Part shown: in pieces, positions 7,801-15,185 of the stretch
Position numbering within the stretch: position 1 is the stretch's first letter
How the letters are laid out: every line of letters starts with the position of its first letter
Source of the DNA: Pseudomonadota bacterium
GTDB taxonomy: Bacteria; Pseudomonadota; Alphaproteobacteria; Rhizobiales; Beijerinckiaceae
Assembly (NCBI GenBank): GCA_023450615.1
Contig: JAEXGT010000098.1
Location: forward strand, 1 to 21,723
Direction of reading: 5' to 3'
DNA length: 21,723 bases
The notes under the pieces: model-generated
Databases searched by the model: none
Seen by the model: the letters and a program-made list of their open reading frames with translations, nothing else
Told to the model about the DNA's origin: nothing
Program-made: the position numbers and the translations under genes

Positions 7801-10404
7801 CGCGTCTATTCGTGCGTCGGATCGTTCGCTATGCCATGGATGAGGTCGCTGCCGGAATGCTGGCCTTTGATGCGGCTTGCCTTCACCTTCGGCACGTCTA
7901 TCGGGGACATGACGTTTGCCGCCTACACGCTCCGGCACCTCATCACAAACCTCCTTGCGTCCGGGATGCCTCTGCCTGATGTGCAGCGGGAAGCAGAGGC
8001 CGCGCTACTCTGGGCGCAGACGGCTGGAACTGGTCTTCCAGCCGAGCACTTCGTCGGGCAACTCGGGCTCATCCGCATGCTGCGAGGGGTGGTGAGATCC
8101 GAATCGGATGACGGTTGGGCGAGAGAGAACGTCGCGCATCGGCCTGGCCTTGCGATGATCGTTGGCTTCCACTGGGTTTTCAAGTTGCAGGAATGCTACC
8201 TTGCGGACGATATCGCTGGGGCGCTCGATGCGGTGGCACGCGTCTCGCCAATCCGCTGGGCGATGCGGTCTTGCTTTGAGGAGGCGGAGTACGAGTTTTA
8301 CGCCGCATTGACGCGAGCAGCGGCCTGTGAGGGCGCATCTCCAGAACAGCGGAAGATCCATCTTCGGGAACTCCGCGAGCATATCGCACGAATTCGAGTC
8401 TGGGCGGAGAGCTGCCGGGAGAATTTCGCGCACCGCGAAGCATTACTCCGCGCGGAATCGATGCGGCTTCAAGATCGCGAGCTGGCCGCCGAGCGGTTAT
8501 ACGAAGAAGCGATCCGGCTCGCGCACGAGAGCGGATTCGTACAGAACGAGGCGCTGTCTTATGAGTTGGCCGCGCGCTTTTATGCGGCGCGCGGTTTCGA
8601 GCAGATCGCCAATCTCTATCTGAGCAATGTGCGGGCGTGCTATCTGCGCTGGGGCGCTGAAGGCAAGGTCCAGCAGCTCGACGCAACCTACCCCCAGCTG
8701 AGAAAGGAAGCGCCTGCTCCCGCAAACACGATCGTAGTGCCTATCGAGCACCTGGATCTTGCGACCGTGATCAAGGTCTCGCTGGCGGTTTCTGGAGAGA
8801 TCGAACAGGAGAAGCTGCTCGAGGCGCTCATGCGTATGGCGCTTGAGCAGGCAGGCGCCGAGAGGGGCATCCTGGTTCTCTTGCAGGCAGGCGAGCAGCG
8901 TATTGCGGCGCAAGCCACCACCAGCAGCGACCATGTGGTCGTATGCTTGTGCGACGAACCCGTGTCCCCAAACCGACTGCCGGTGTCGGTGCTACACTAC
9001 ACTCTGCGTACGCAGGAAAGCGTCATTCTCGATGATGCCGCGCAATCTCCCTTCGAAGCCGATCCATATATCCGTCAGCAGCAGGCCCGGTCCGTTCTCT
9101 GCCTGCCGCTGCTCAACCAAGCCAAGGTCATCGGCGTGTTGCTTCTCGAGAACAACTTAGCCTCCCGGGTCTTCTCACTGGCACGACTGAACGTTCTCAA
9201 GCTGCTCGCCTCACAGGCAGCGATATCGCTTGAGAATACCCGCTTGTACCGAGATTTGGCTGAGCGTGAAGGCAGAATCCGGCGCTTGGTTGAATCGAAT
9301 GTGATCGGGATTGTCATCTGGGACATGGATGGGCGTCTGCTTGATGCCAATGACGCCTTCCTGGACATGCTTCATTACAAGCGCGATGATTTGGTTGCTG
9401 GCCTTCGGTGGTATGACATGACCCCTCCGGAATGGCAGGAGGCCTACGATCGGGAGGAAGCTGAAGAGTTGAAGGCGACCGGTATGATGCAGACCCGTGA
9501 GAAGGAATTCTTCCGCAAGGATGGCAGCCGAATTCCGGTGCTGATTGGCGCCGCGGCCTTCGATGGGAAACCGAACCAGGGTGTCGCCTACATTCTGGAT
9601 CTGACCGAATTGAAGCGAGTAGAGGCAGAAGCTCGCGAGAGCGAGCGGCGTTACCGCGAAGTGCAGATGGAGCTGGCACACGCCAACCGCGTCACCACTA
9701 TGGGTCAACTGACTGGCTTGATCGCCCACGAGGTCAATCAACCGATCGCGGCCACGGTCGTTGGCGCGCAGGCTGCACTGCGCTGGCTTGATTATCACCC
9801 GCCTGATCTGGAAGAGGTGCGGAAGTTGCTCGCCCAGATCGTCCAGAATGGTACGCGAGCGGGCGAGATCATTCACCGGGTCCGTGCTCTCATCAAGAAG
9901 GCGCCGCCACAGCAGGACATATTGGAGATTAACGGCCCAATTCGCGAAGTGATCGAGCTTGCCCGCAACGAGGCGATAAAGAACCGGGTCTCCATTACGG
10001 CTGATTTGGCAGATGGGCTGCCTTATGTTCTCGGAGACCGCGTGCAGCTGCAGCAGGTCGTGCTCAACCTGATCGTCAATGCCATTGAGGCTATGAGCGG
10101 GGGTGGCGAGGGCGTAAGAGACATCTTGATCCGTACGGAGCTAGCCCGGTCCGACGAAGTGTTGGTGGTTGTTCGAGACACGGGTCCGGGCTTGGAGGCC
10201 GAAAGCAGTGAGCGTGTCTTCGAAAATTTCTATACGACAAAGTCCAGCGGCATGGGTATGGGCCTGTCAATGTGCCGCTCGATCATTGAAGCGCATGGGG
10301 GCAAAATCTGGGCGGGTGCGAACGTGCCCCGCGGTGCCATGTTTCAATTCATCCTCCCGTCAATGAGACCCACAAAAGCCCGTGGTCAGTCGCGCGCCTG
10401 GTAA
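4882..10404 (+). CDS. Giant hybrid sensor: degenerate Ser/Thr kinase - AAA ATPase - GAF - PAS - histidine kinase
   Basis: This 1840-residue protein starts at GTG with GGTGGAGG 7 bp upstream. Domain order: protein-kinase-like (about 15-275), AAA/NACHT-like ATPase with P-loop GYSGIGKS (333-340) and a Walker-B-like LALFLDDLQWLD (458-469), a long helical-repeat region (about 690-1270), GAF (about 1305-1455), PAS (about 1462-1586), HisKA with IAHEVNQPIA (phospho-acceptor H1616), and HATPase with N-box NLIVNAIEA (near 1733), DTGPGL and GMGMGLSMC. This is the architecture of the trifunctional Ser/Thr kinase/ATPase/histidine kinase family, which includes Anabaena HstK. The H-box sequence resembles HPK4 kinases (FixL, NodV type). 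The kinase-like domain keeps HKD (D132) and APE (179-181) but has H137 instead of the catalytic-loop Asn, GFG (151-153) instead of DFG, and no lysine at all in residues 11-121. It is therefore probably a pseudokinase used for sensing or scaffolding. No transmembrane helix is evident, so it is likely cytoplasmic. The histidine kinase half looks intact. A FixJ-type regulator converges 62 bp downstream. Confidence 0.93.
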   Translation: MDPSSQAGGKDVHGLQVLWEDSEHAFCRRVSHAGQTTVLAVVPVAEHPSPATLDRLAHEFALRDELDSTWALRPRALEHDRARILLVLDDPGGEPLARRLGSPLDLAQALPLAIGAAVALGKVHQRGLIHKDIKPAHLMVGCADGYVRLTGFGIASRLCRERQAPEAPEIIAGTLAYMAPEQTGRMNRSIDARSDLYALGVTLYQMLTGVLPFTASNPMEWVHCHIARQPVAPSDRAEHIPTPVSAIIMKLLAKTPEERYQTADGLERDLRHCLTEWQAHGRIDDFPLGRQDTPDRLLIPEKLYGRQAEIAMLTAAFDRVVAGGKPELVLVSGYSGIGKSSVVNELHRVLVPPRGLFAAGKFDQYRRDIPYATVAQAFQGLVRQILSKSDAELASWREDFLEALGPNGQIMVNLVPELALIIGDQLPTPDLLPRDAHKHFQLVFRRFLGVFARLEHPLALFLDDLQWLDAATLELIEYLMTHPEVRHLLLIGAYRDNEVGPSHPLARTLERVRAAGASVQAITPAPLRPDDVVQLLAEALRIESGRVRPLAALVFEKTGGNPFFTIQFISALADEGLLTLEPDTGAWRWDLDRIHAKGYTDNVADLMVGKLTRLPLMTRKALSQLSCLGNAAKTAALILVHGGSEAALHRALWDAVRAGLVLRSEGTYTFLHDRVREAAYGLIPEGERPAAHLRIGRLLSAQTAADELDENIFDIVNQFDRGAELITLPEEREQVAAFNLLAGKRAKASTAYAAALQYFTTGRALLANDAWSRNYQLTFDIERHRAECEFMAGAHDAAEQRLEAISAYAATPIDEADIVCLSMLLYFTTGRSERAVEAGLAYLRRVGIMWAAHPAESAVRREYRRLRCNLARQPMASLVDMPAMTDPGVVAIMDVLTGLFPAAHYVDRCLLELVLLRMTNLSLEHGNCDSSCVAYSALNMVLGPRFADYRTAYDFGQIACELVDRRGMSRYKARVYSCVGSFAMPWMRSLPECWPLMRLAFTFGTSIGDMTFAAYTLRHLITNLLASGMPLPDVQREAEAALLWAQTAGTGLPAEHFVGQLGLIRMLRGVVRSESDDGWARENVAHRPGLAMIVGFHWVFKLQECYLADDIAGALDAVARVSPIRWAMRSCFEEAEYEFYAALTRAAACEGASPEQRKIHLRELREHIARIRVWAESCRENFAHREALLRAESMRLQDRELAAERLYEEAIRLAHESGFVQNEALSYELAARFYAARGFEQIANLYLSNVRACYLRWGAEGKVQQLDATYPQLRKEAPAPANTIVVPIEHLDLATVIKVSLAVSGEIEQEKLLEALMRMALEQAGAERGILVLLQAGEQRIAAQATTSSDHVVVCLCDEPVSPNRLPVSVLHYTLRTQESVILDDAAQSPFEADPYIRQQQARSVLCLPLLNQAKVIGVLLLENNLASRVFSLARLNVLKLLASQAAISLENTRLYRDLAEREGRIRRLVESNVIGIVIWDMDGRLLDANDAFLDMLHYKRDDLVAGLRWYDMTPPEWQEAYDREEAEELKATGMMQTREKEFFRKDGSRIPVLIGAAAFDGKPNQGVAYILDLTELKRVEAEARESERRYREVQMELAHANRVTTMGQLTGLIAHEVNQPIAATVVGAQAALRWLDYHPPDLEEVRKLLAQIVQNGTRAGEIIHRVRALIKKAPPQQDILEINGPIREVIELARNEAIKNRVSITADLADGLPYVLGDRVQLQQVVLNLIVNAIEAMSGGGEGVRDILIRTELARSDEVLVVVRDTGPGLEAESSERVFENFYTTKSSGMGMGLSMCRSIIEAHGGKIWAGANVPRGAMFQFILPSMRPTKARGQSRAW

Positions 10405-10466
10405 CCCCAGAGGGCCATTGCGCGGTGATTTGGAATGCCCCTGGCTGCCTGTGGCTGGGCGGAGGA

Positions 10467-11099
10467 TTACGTCTGTCTGACGCCGAGTGCGTCGGCCATC
10501 CGCACGAGCTCAGCGAAGTTCTGGGCCTGCATCTTTCGCATCACCCGACCACGGTGAATTTTCACGGTGATTTCGCTCAAGCCGAGCTGGAAAGCGACCT
10601 GCTTGTTCATGAGACCTGACGTGGCCAGCGACATGACCTGCTTTTCCCGATCGCTGAGAGCGGCATAGCGCTCGACGAGGTCGTCTATCAGATCCTCATC
10701 CGCCCTTCGCTTTCGGTCTACTTCGACGGCAGTCGCGACTGCATCCAGGAGGTCCTGGTCCCGGAACGGTTTGGTCAGGAAATCGACGGCACCCGCCTTC
10801 ATTGCACGCACGCCCATGGGGATATCGCCGTGACCGGTGATGAACACGATCGGCACCTTGATGGCGTTGCGCTGTAGGTCCGCCTGCAGATCGAAGCCGC
10901 TCGCAATAGGCATGCGAACATCAAGAACCATGCAGTGAGCTTCCCTGGCGGTGTAGCTCTCGAGGAGTTCATGTGCCGAGGCGAACGGCTGTACCCTGAA
11001 CCCGACCGAGCGCAGCAAACTTTGGAGACTTTTTCGCAGATTCTCGTCATCGTCGACGATGAGAATGAGCGGAGCTTCGACTTGCGTGCATGGGATCAT
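10467..11099 (-). CDS. FixJ/NodW-type response regulator (receiver + LuxR HTH)
   Basis: This is a two-domain transcription factor of 210 residues. The receiver (about 10-125) contains acidic DDD (16-18), phospho-acceptor D60 in LDVRMP, T88 and K110 in TKPF. The C-terminal HTH (about 147-205) has the LuxR/FixJ signature LSDREKQVM...NKQVAFQLGLSEITVKIHRGRVMRKM. The ATG at 11099 is chosen because GGAGG (complement of 11106-11110) lies 6 bp upstream. The frame extends to 11183, but the extra residues would overlap the hydrolase gene. The 3' end faces the giant histidine kinase gene 62 bp away. FixJ-class regulators commonly pair with HPK4 kinases, so this is the best candidate partner. It lies 25 bp after the alpha/beta hydrolase gene on the same strand and may be co-transcribed with it. 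Target promoters are unknown. Confidence 0.92.
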   Translation of the reverse strand: MIPCTQVEAPLILIVDDDENLRKSLQSLLRSVGFRVQPFASAHELLESYTAREAHCMVLDVRMPIASGFDLQADLQRNAIKVPIVFITGHGDIPMGVRAMKAGAVDFLTKPFRDQDLLDAVATAVEVDRKRRADEDLIDDLVERYAALSDREKQVMSLATSGLMNKQVAFQLGLSEITVKIHRGRVMRKMQAQNFAELVRMADALGVRQT

Positions 11100-11124
11100 A
11101 GGTATCCTCCCTGCTTGGCCGAGA

Positions 11125-11910
11125 TCATGACGATTGTACGATATCGCATGGCAGTGGCGCGTAGAACGGTGCGCCAACGCCAAGTCTGGAATTTGCTTCG
11201 TGCATGGCCGCTCTTACGCCCTTCGCTGCTTTCTTTATGAAGGTTGCCACTGCTTCCGGCCTCGAGATGTAAACTGCGTGGCTGCCCTTCACTTCGGCTG
11301 CCCGTGCGCCGGCGCGCCTTGACATCGCACGTTGCGCCGCGGGCGGAATCATCTTGTCATCGGTTGCGACCAGATACCAACTCGGCTTGCTTCTCCAGGC
11401 AGCTTCCGTCACTGGCGCTTCCAATGCATCCAAGCCCCAGGGAAGTTGCGAGTTCGCCATGAAATCTGCCTTCTCTCTGGGAAGGTCCGCAGCGAATGAA
11501 GTCGCAAACTTGGTTCTGTCGAGCAGGAGATATCCGTCCTGCATCGGTATGATCGGTGGTACGGGAACTCCCGGCGCGGGATTCTTGGTGAGCGATGCCA
11601 CGGACTCACCCTTGTCGGGCGCGAAGGCGGCGATGTAGACCAGCCCCGCAACCTTTGGATCGTTCCCCGCTTCCGTGATCACCACGCCGCCATATGAGTG
11701 GCCAACGAGAATGACCGGCTTGGGTTCGTGCGCGATGGCGCGCTTGGTGGATACGACATCATCGCTCAAGGACGACGTCGTGTTCTGCACGACACTGACC
11801 GTATAGCCCCCGGTCTTCAGTATGCTGTAAACTTGTTCCCAGCTCGAACCGTCTACAAAATCGCCGTGTATCAGAACGATTGAAACCGATGTTACGGAAT
11901 CACCAGGCAT
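11125..11910 (-). CDS. Alpha/beta hydrolase
   Basis: This is an alpha/beta-hydrolase-fold enzyme of 261 residues from the ATG at 11910. It shows the oxyanion segment LIHGDFVDGSSW, nucleophile elbow GHSYGG (S72), acid D184 or D185 in ATDDKMIPP, and H211 in GSHAVYIS, so the triad is intact. The sequence style resembles the small esterase group related to plant salicylate esterase and hydroxynitrile lyase. No substrate can be assigned. The frame can also start at TTG 11934 or ATG 11919. I prefer 11910 because GGGA lies at a reasonable distance upstream. The last 30 residues after the triad histidine helix are not typical of the fold and may be a read-on extension. The gene lies between an AraC regulator and the FixJ-type regulator on the same strand, so it could be controlled by either. 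Confidence 0.85.
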   Translation of the reverse strand: MPGDSVTSVSIVLIHGDFVDGSSWEQVYSILKTGGYTVSVVQNTTSSLSDDVVSTKRAIAHEPKPVILVGHSYGGVVITEAGNDPKVAGLVYIAAFAPDKGESVASLTKNPAPGVPVPPIIPMQDGYLLLDRTKFATSFAADLPREKADFMANSQLPWGLDALEAPVTEAAWRSKPSWYLVATDDKMIPPAAQRAMSRRAGARAAEVKGSHAVYISRPEAVATFIKKAAKGVRAAMHEANSRLGVGAPFYAPLPCDIVQSS

Positions 11911-12012
11911 TTGGCGCATCCCAGGATCATGCAATCGACAGCTGAGATCTTCGGAGACGTAACCCTTCGGGTCATGAATGAAACGGCCAAACGTAGAATG
12001 ATCGGGCCAGAA

Positions 12013-12936
12013 CTATTCGCGTTTCATGCGCTGCCACGCCCCTGGCGTAACACCGACGATCCGCGAGAATGCTCTGGTGAAATGGCTCTGATCTGAAAAG
12101 CCGCAATCCAAAGCAATCGTGCTCAGCGAAGCAGTTGACCTTTCCAGGAGTTGCTTTGCTTTTTCTATTCTTTGGTATTGAAGCCATTGATATGGCGCCA
12201 AACCGGTGGACTGCCGAAAAGCCCGGGTAAAGTGCCTGCTTGAAAGTCCGCACGCCTGAGCGAGGACGTCCAGAGTAATCCCCCCATCAAGGTGAGCATC
12301 GAGAAGTTCCTTTGCGCGGCGTTCCTGCCAAGGGGCAAGACCGCCTCCCCATTGGCGCGGCAACGATGCAACGTCCCCATACTTGAGGGCGACGTGAATC
12401 GAGAGAGCGAGGGCAACGTGATCGACGAGCAGCTCGGGTGCCTCCTGAGCGCTTCCTGCAAGAGCCGGCCGCATCATTAACAACAGCTCCCGGACGACCG
12501 GATCTCTTACGGTAGCTCCGGGAGTGTGGCGAAGTTCCTGGATGTGCCTTGGTATGTCGCCATTGTCGCCCATGGCTACGAGCGCTTTGTGAGGAAGGTA
12601 AAGACTGATCGAATGAAAGGTGTCCCGCAGATCGGTAGCCAAGTTCATCCTCAAGTCGAACAATGCCACTGTGCCGAAATCGAAATCTTTTGGAGGAATC
12701 TGCTTCCCATCCGCATAAAGATCGAAATCGGGGCACGGCTTCAGCTGGAGGGCGACCAGAAAGGCATCTTCTCTCACTGGGCGAGTGACGCCGACATTGC
12801 GCTGTTCACAATTGAGCTCAAGGAATGCAAGACCTGTTCCCTGAGAGGCGCGCGTCGTCAAGATCGGCGCGTCGGGCAGGCCAACAGCGACAGCAACGGG
12901 GTTCTGAATATACGCCTCTCTAGAAGAGATGGGCAT
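12013..12936 (-). CDS. AraC-family transcriptional regulator
   Basis: This protein has 307 residues from the ATG at 12936, which is preceded by AAGGGA. The frame opens at TTG 12978, a weaker start. The N-terminal two thirds form a variable, presumably effector-binding domain that I do not recognise. The C-terminal 100 residues carry the AraC double helix-turn-helix: LAQACGLSSRHFTRAFRQ followed by the second unit with IALDCGFSDQSHFTRAFSR and the family-terminal GVTPGAWQ. It sits 102 bp upstream of the alpha/beta hydrolase on the same strand and may control it. The effector is unknown. Confidence 0.9.
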   Translation of the reverse strand: MPISSREAYIQNPVAVAVGLPDAPILTTRASQGTGLAFLELNCEQRNVGVTRPVREDAFLVALQLKPCPDFDLYADGKQIPPKDFDFGTVALFDLRMNLATDLRDTFHSISLYLPHKALVAMGDNGDIPRHIQELRHTPGATVRDPVVRELLLMMRPALAGSAQEAPELLVDHVALALSIHVALKYGDVASLPRQWGGGLAPWQERRAKELLDAHLDGGITLDVLAQACGLSSRHFTRAFRQSTGLAPYQWLQYQRIEKAKQLLERSTASLSTIALDCGFSDQSHFTRAFSRIVGVTPGAWQRMKRE

Positions 12937-13104
12937 TGGTCTGAGTCCCTTGTCCCGGATGGGATTTAGGCTGCTCAATGATACTCAGGATCTCATCGAT
13001 CAGCCTGCCTCACCAATGGCTCTCTCGCAACACTTTCTTTTTCCCGAGCTTCGCCACGGGCTTCGTGGCCGTCCAGAGCCAAGGAGGTTCATGAAACCGG
13101 CCAG

Positions 13105-13482
13105 CTAACTCCTGTTTCTCTTCAGCGCCTTTTCAAGACATCGAAGCAGGCTCTGTTCATCGAATGGTTTCCTCAGGAAGCAAACCGCCCCCGATTTGAG
13201 TGCCTGGGCCTTGATGCGGTCTTCGGGGAAGGCCGTGATGAAGATGATCGGTATGTGTACTCCTTGCGAGATCAATTGGCGCTGGAGCTCGATTCCGCCA
13301 AAGCTCGGCATTTGGACATCCAAAATCAAACACGATGTCTCGAGCACGTGAGGGGATCGCAGGAAATCTTCAGCCGAGGCGAATATACGGGCCGAAAATC
13401 CCATTGAACTGAGTAGACTTTTTATCGCAACACGAACGGACTCATCATCGTCGACAATCGAAATGACAGGAGCATTTGGCAA
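13105..13482 (-). CDS. Stand-alone response-regulator receiver domain
   Basis: This single receiver domain has no output domain. Numbered from the longest frame (TTG at 13533, 142 residues), it has acidic DDD (28-30), phospho-acceptor D72 in LDVQMP, T100 and K122 in RKPF. The domain is complete and most similar in style to FixJ/NodW receivers, including the FASAEDFL stretch. I prefer the TTG at 13482, giving about 125 residues beginning PNAPVISIVDDD, because TGGGAG lies upstream at usable distance and family members begin close to the first beta strand. No HTH was found after the stop, so it is not a simple truncation within this window. It may act as a phosphate sink or relay in the neighbouring two-component system, by inference from position and class. 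Homology to the nearby FixJ-type regulator's receiver is evident by eye. Confidence 0.87.
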   Translation of the reverse strand: MPNAPVISIVDDDESVRVAIKSLLSSMGFSARIFASAEDFLRSPHVLETSCLILDVQMPSFGGIELQRQLISQGVHIPIIFITAFPEDRIKAQALKSGAVCFLRKPFDEQSLLRCLEKALKRNRS

Positions 13483-13700
13483 TTGGTCTACACTCCCATA
13501 GCTCAGAGCCGGCAGTCTCCGCTTCCGACGCAACTATGAGCAAGAGGATTAACAACGGAGTGTAATCCAACGATATCATACTTAGGTTTGTTTCTGTCGT
13601 AGGTCGCGTAGAAGCGTGGCACGTGGCGCTCTGTGAGAATTGTTCGGCTCTGAACCGAAAGGCTGCCAGGCACAGGTGCGGTACCTCGAATAAGCAAAGA

Positions 13701-14252
13701 CTATGCAGCGGACGTCTGATCGATCCAGGCGCGCGTCTGTTCCAGCACCTCGTCAGAGAGGACGGGGTCGTCGATTGCCCGGGCAAGGATCAATGCCCCA
13801 ATCATTGCTGCCCAGCTTCCGATTGCCGCCCGCCGTCTGTCAGCCGGATCCAGTTCCGGAAGCGACTTGCCGAGACGGTCGATCTGCGCTCGAAGGCCCT
13901 TAGCCATGGCGGCGCGTGCAGCCGGGGTTTGGTGGCGTATGGCCGCGGCAAGTCCTGCAGTCGGGCAACCATCGGCTGCGTTGTCGCGATGGCGAGGCGA
14001 AAGATAGGCATCCACGTAATCGCGAAACTTGACCTCTTCGCCCGTGCTCTCGGAGAGGGCATGAGCAAGGGTCTCCGCGATCAGCTCGTCCTTTGAGCTG
14101 AAGTGCCCATAGAAGCCGCCATGGGTGAGCCCCGCGGCCTTCATCACTCCCGCCACGCTGACGGCGTCAAACCCCTTATCGCGAAAGAGGGTGCTGGCAA
14201 CGTCCAGAATTCGACGGCGGTTTTCTACCATCTTTTCTCGGCTGACTTTCAT
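13701..14252 (-). CDS. TetR/AcrR-family repressor
   Basis: This 183-residue protein runs from the ATG at 14252. The N-terminal HTH is clear: NRRRILDVASTLFRDKGFDAVSVAGVMKAAGLTHGGFYGHFSSKDEL (about residues 11-57, quoted in its key parts). The C-terminal ligand domain has the GCPTAGLA segment (C96 is the only cysteine), shared by one TetR subgroup often next to oxidoreductase genes. The longer frame to 14402 is rejected because it would run through the operator region and into the divergent gene. The gene is divergent from the short-chain dehydrogenase across about 109 bp containing two 15-bp repeats, the expected layout for a repressor of its neighbour and of itself. The ligand is unknown. Confidence 0.9.
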   Translation of the reverse strand: MKVSREKMVENRRRILDVASTLFRDKGFDAVSVAGVMKAAGLTHGGFYGHFSSKDELIAETLAHALSESTGEEVKFRDYVDAYLSPRHRDNAADGCPTAGLAAAIRHQTPAARAAMAKGLRAQIDRLGKSLPELDPADRRRAAIGSWAAMIGALILARAIDDPVLSDEVLEQTRAWIDQTSAA

Positions 14253-14274
14253 ATCAAGCGTTCTCACATATCTA

Positions 14275-14280
14275 TTGACT
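14275..14280 (+). promoter_or_regulatory. Possible -35 element of the SDR-MBL operon
   Basis: TTGACT at 14275-14280 resembles a -35 hexamer and lies just upstream of the first operator-like repeat. A matching -10 at ideal spacing is not obvious (ATGTTT at 14298 is poor). The promoter assignment is tentative. If it is right, the first repeat falls within the promoter spacer. Confidence 0.3.
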
Positions 14281-14285
14281 TTTTC

Positions 14286-14300
14286 ATGACGGCCATCATG
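14286..14300 (+). promoter_or_regulatory. Operator-like repeat 1 (TetR site candidate)
   Basis: ATGACGGCCATCATG lies between the divergent TetR and dehydrogenase genes. With the preceding C it forms the dyad CATGA-6-TCATG. It differs from the second copy (14314-14328) at only two central bases. Binding by the adjacent TetR protein is inferred from position and symmetry. Confidence 0.6.
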
Positions 14301-14313
14301 TTTATGCTTAAAT

Positions 14314-14328
14314 ATGACGATCATCATG
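14314..14328 (+). promoter_or_regulatory. Operator-like repeat 2 (TetR site candidate)
   Basis: ATGACGATCATCATG is the second copy of the repeat, 28 bp downstream of the first. It contains the dyad ATGA-3-TCAT. Two copies nearly three helical turns apart would suit co-operative binding by repressor dimers. This is inferred, not shown. Confidence 0.6.
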
Positions 14329-14361
14329 AATATAAGTCCCTTACGAGGAAAGAGCAACGCT

Positions 14362-15150
14362 ATGACCGAAACCCCATCCGTTCTCATCACCGGGGCTTCC
14401 ACCGGTATCGGAGCTGCCTATGCGCAGCGGTTCGCGCAGCGGGGCCATAATCTCGTCCTTGTCGCTCGGGATGTGACGCGCCTGGAGGCTTTGGCTGCTC
14501 GTCTGCGCCAGGACCATGGCGTAGTGGTCGATATCCTTCCAGCGGATCTTACGCAGCCTGCCGAGCTTGCCGTGGTGGAGACGAGGTTGCGAGACGATGC
14601 CGATATCGGAGTCCTCGTCAACAACGCGGGGACGGCCATTGGCGGCAGCTTCATCGAGCAGGGCATCGATGACGTCGCGCGGCTGGTCATGCTCAATGCC
14701 ACGGCGCCGTTGCGCCTCGCCAGCGCGGTCGCTCCGCGGCTTGCGAAGGCGGGCAAAGGGGCGATCATCAATATCGGCTCCGTGGTCGGCTTGGCGCCAG
14801 AATTCGGCATGACCGTGTACGGCGCAACCAAGGCATTCGTATTGTTCTTATCGCAGGGGCTCAGCATCGAACTCGAGCCTAAGGGGGTTTATGTCCAAGC
14901 TGTGCTGCCCGCCACGACTCGCACCGAGATCTGGGGGCACGCCGGCACCGACGTGAACACGCTCTCCAATGTGATGGAGGTCGATGATCTGGTGGACGCA
15001 GCACTGGTCGGGTTCGACCGTCGTGAGGCGGTAACCATTCCGCCGCTTCCCGATGCCGGTCAGTGGGATGCGCTCCAGGCGGCACGCCAAGCCATGCTTC
15101 CGAACTACGGGAACAGGCTTCCGGCCGAGCGGTATCGCAGCGCTGCGTGA
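14362..15150 (+). CDS. Short-chain dehydrogenase/reductase (SDR)
   Basis: This 262-residue classical SDR starts at the ATG at 14362 with GAGGAAAGAG upstream. The earlier in-frame ATG at 14314 lies inside the second operator repeat and is rejected. It has the cofactor motif TGASTGIG (10-17), NNAG (87-90), N112, S140, Y153 and K157, so the full catalytic tetrad is present. Arginine at the end of the second strand (VARD, R36) suggests NADP(H) preference. Substrate is unknown. An MBL-fold hydrolase gene follows after 35 bp, and the TetR gene is divergent. The set is probably a repressor-controlled detoxification or xenobiotic-modification operon. Confidence 0.92.
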   Translation: MTETPSVLITGASTGIGAAYAQRFAQRGHNLVLVARDVTRLEALAARLRQDHGVVVDILPADLTQPAELAVVETRLRDDADIGVLVNNAGTAIGGSFIEQGIDDVARLVMLNATAPLRLASAVAPRLAKAGKGAIINIGSVVGLAPEFGMTVYGATKAFVLFLSQGLSIELEPKGVYVQAVLPATTRTEIWGHAGTDVNTLSNVMEVDDLVDAALVGFDRREAVTIPPLPDAGQWDALQAARQAMLPNYGNRLPAERYRSAA

Positions 15151-15185
15151 CAATCCTCGTTTGAGCTCAGAAGAGGGAAAGCCGC

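Noticed and set aside
14253..14402. Extended N-terminus of the TetR frame up to 14402.
   Set aside because: It would cross both operator repeats and the divergent gene's start, and the family HTH begins close to the ATG at 14252.
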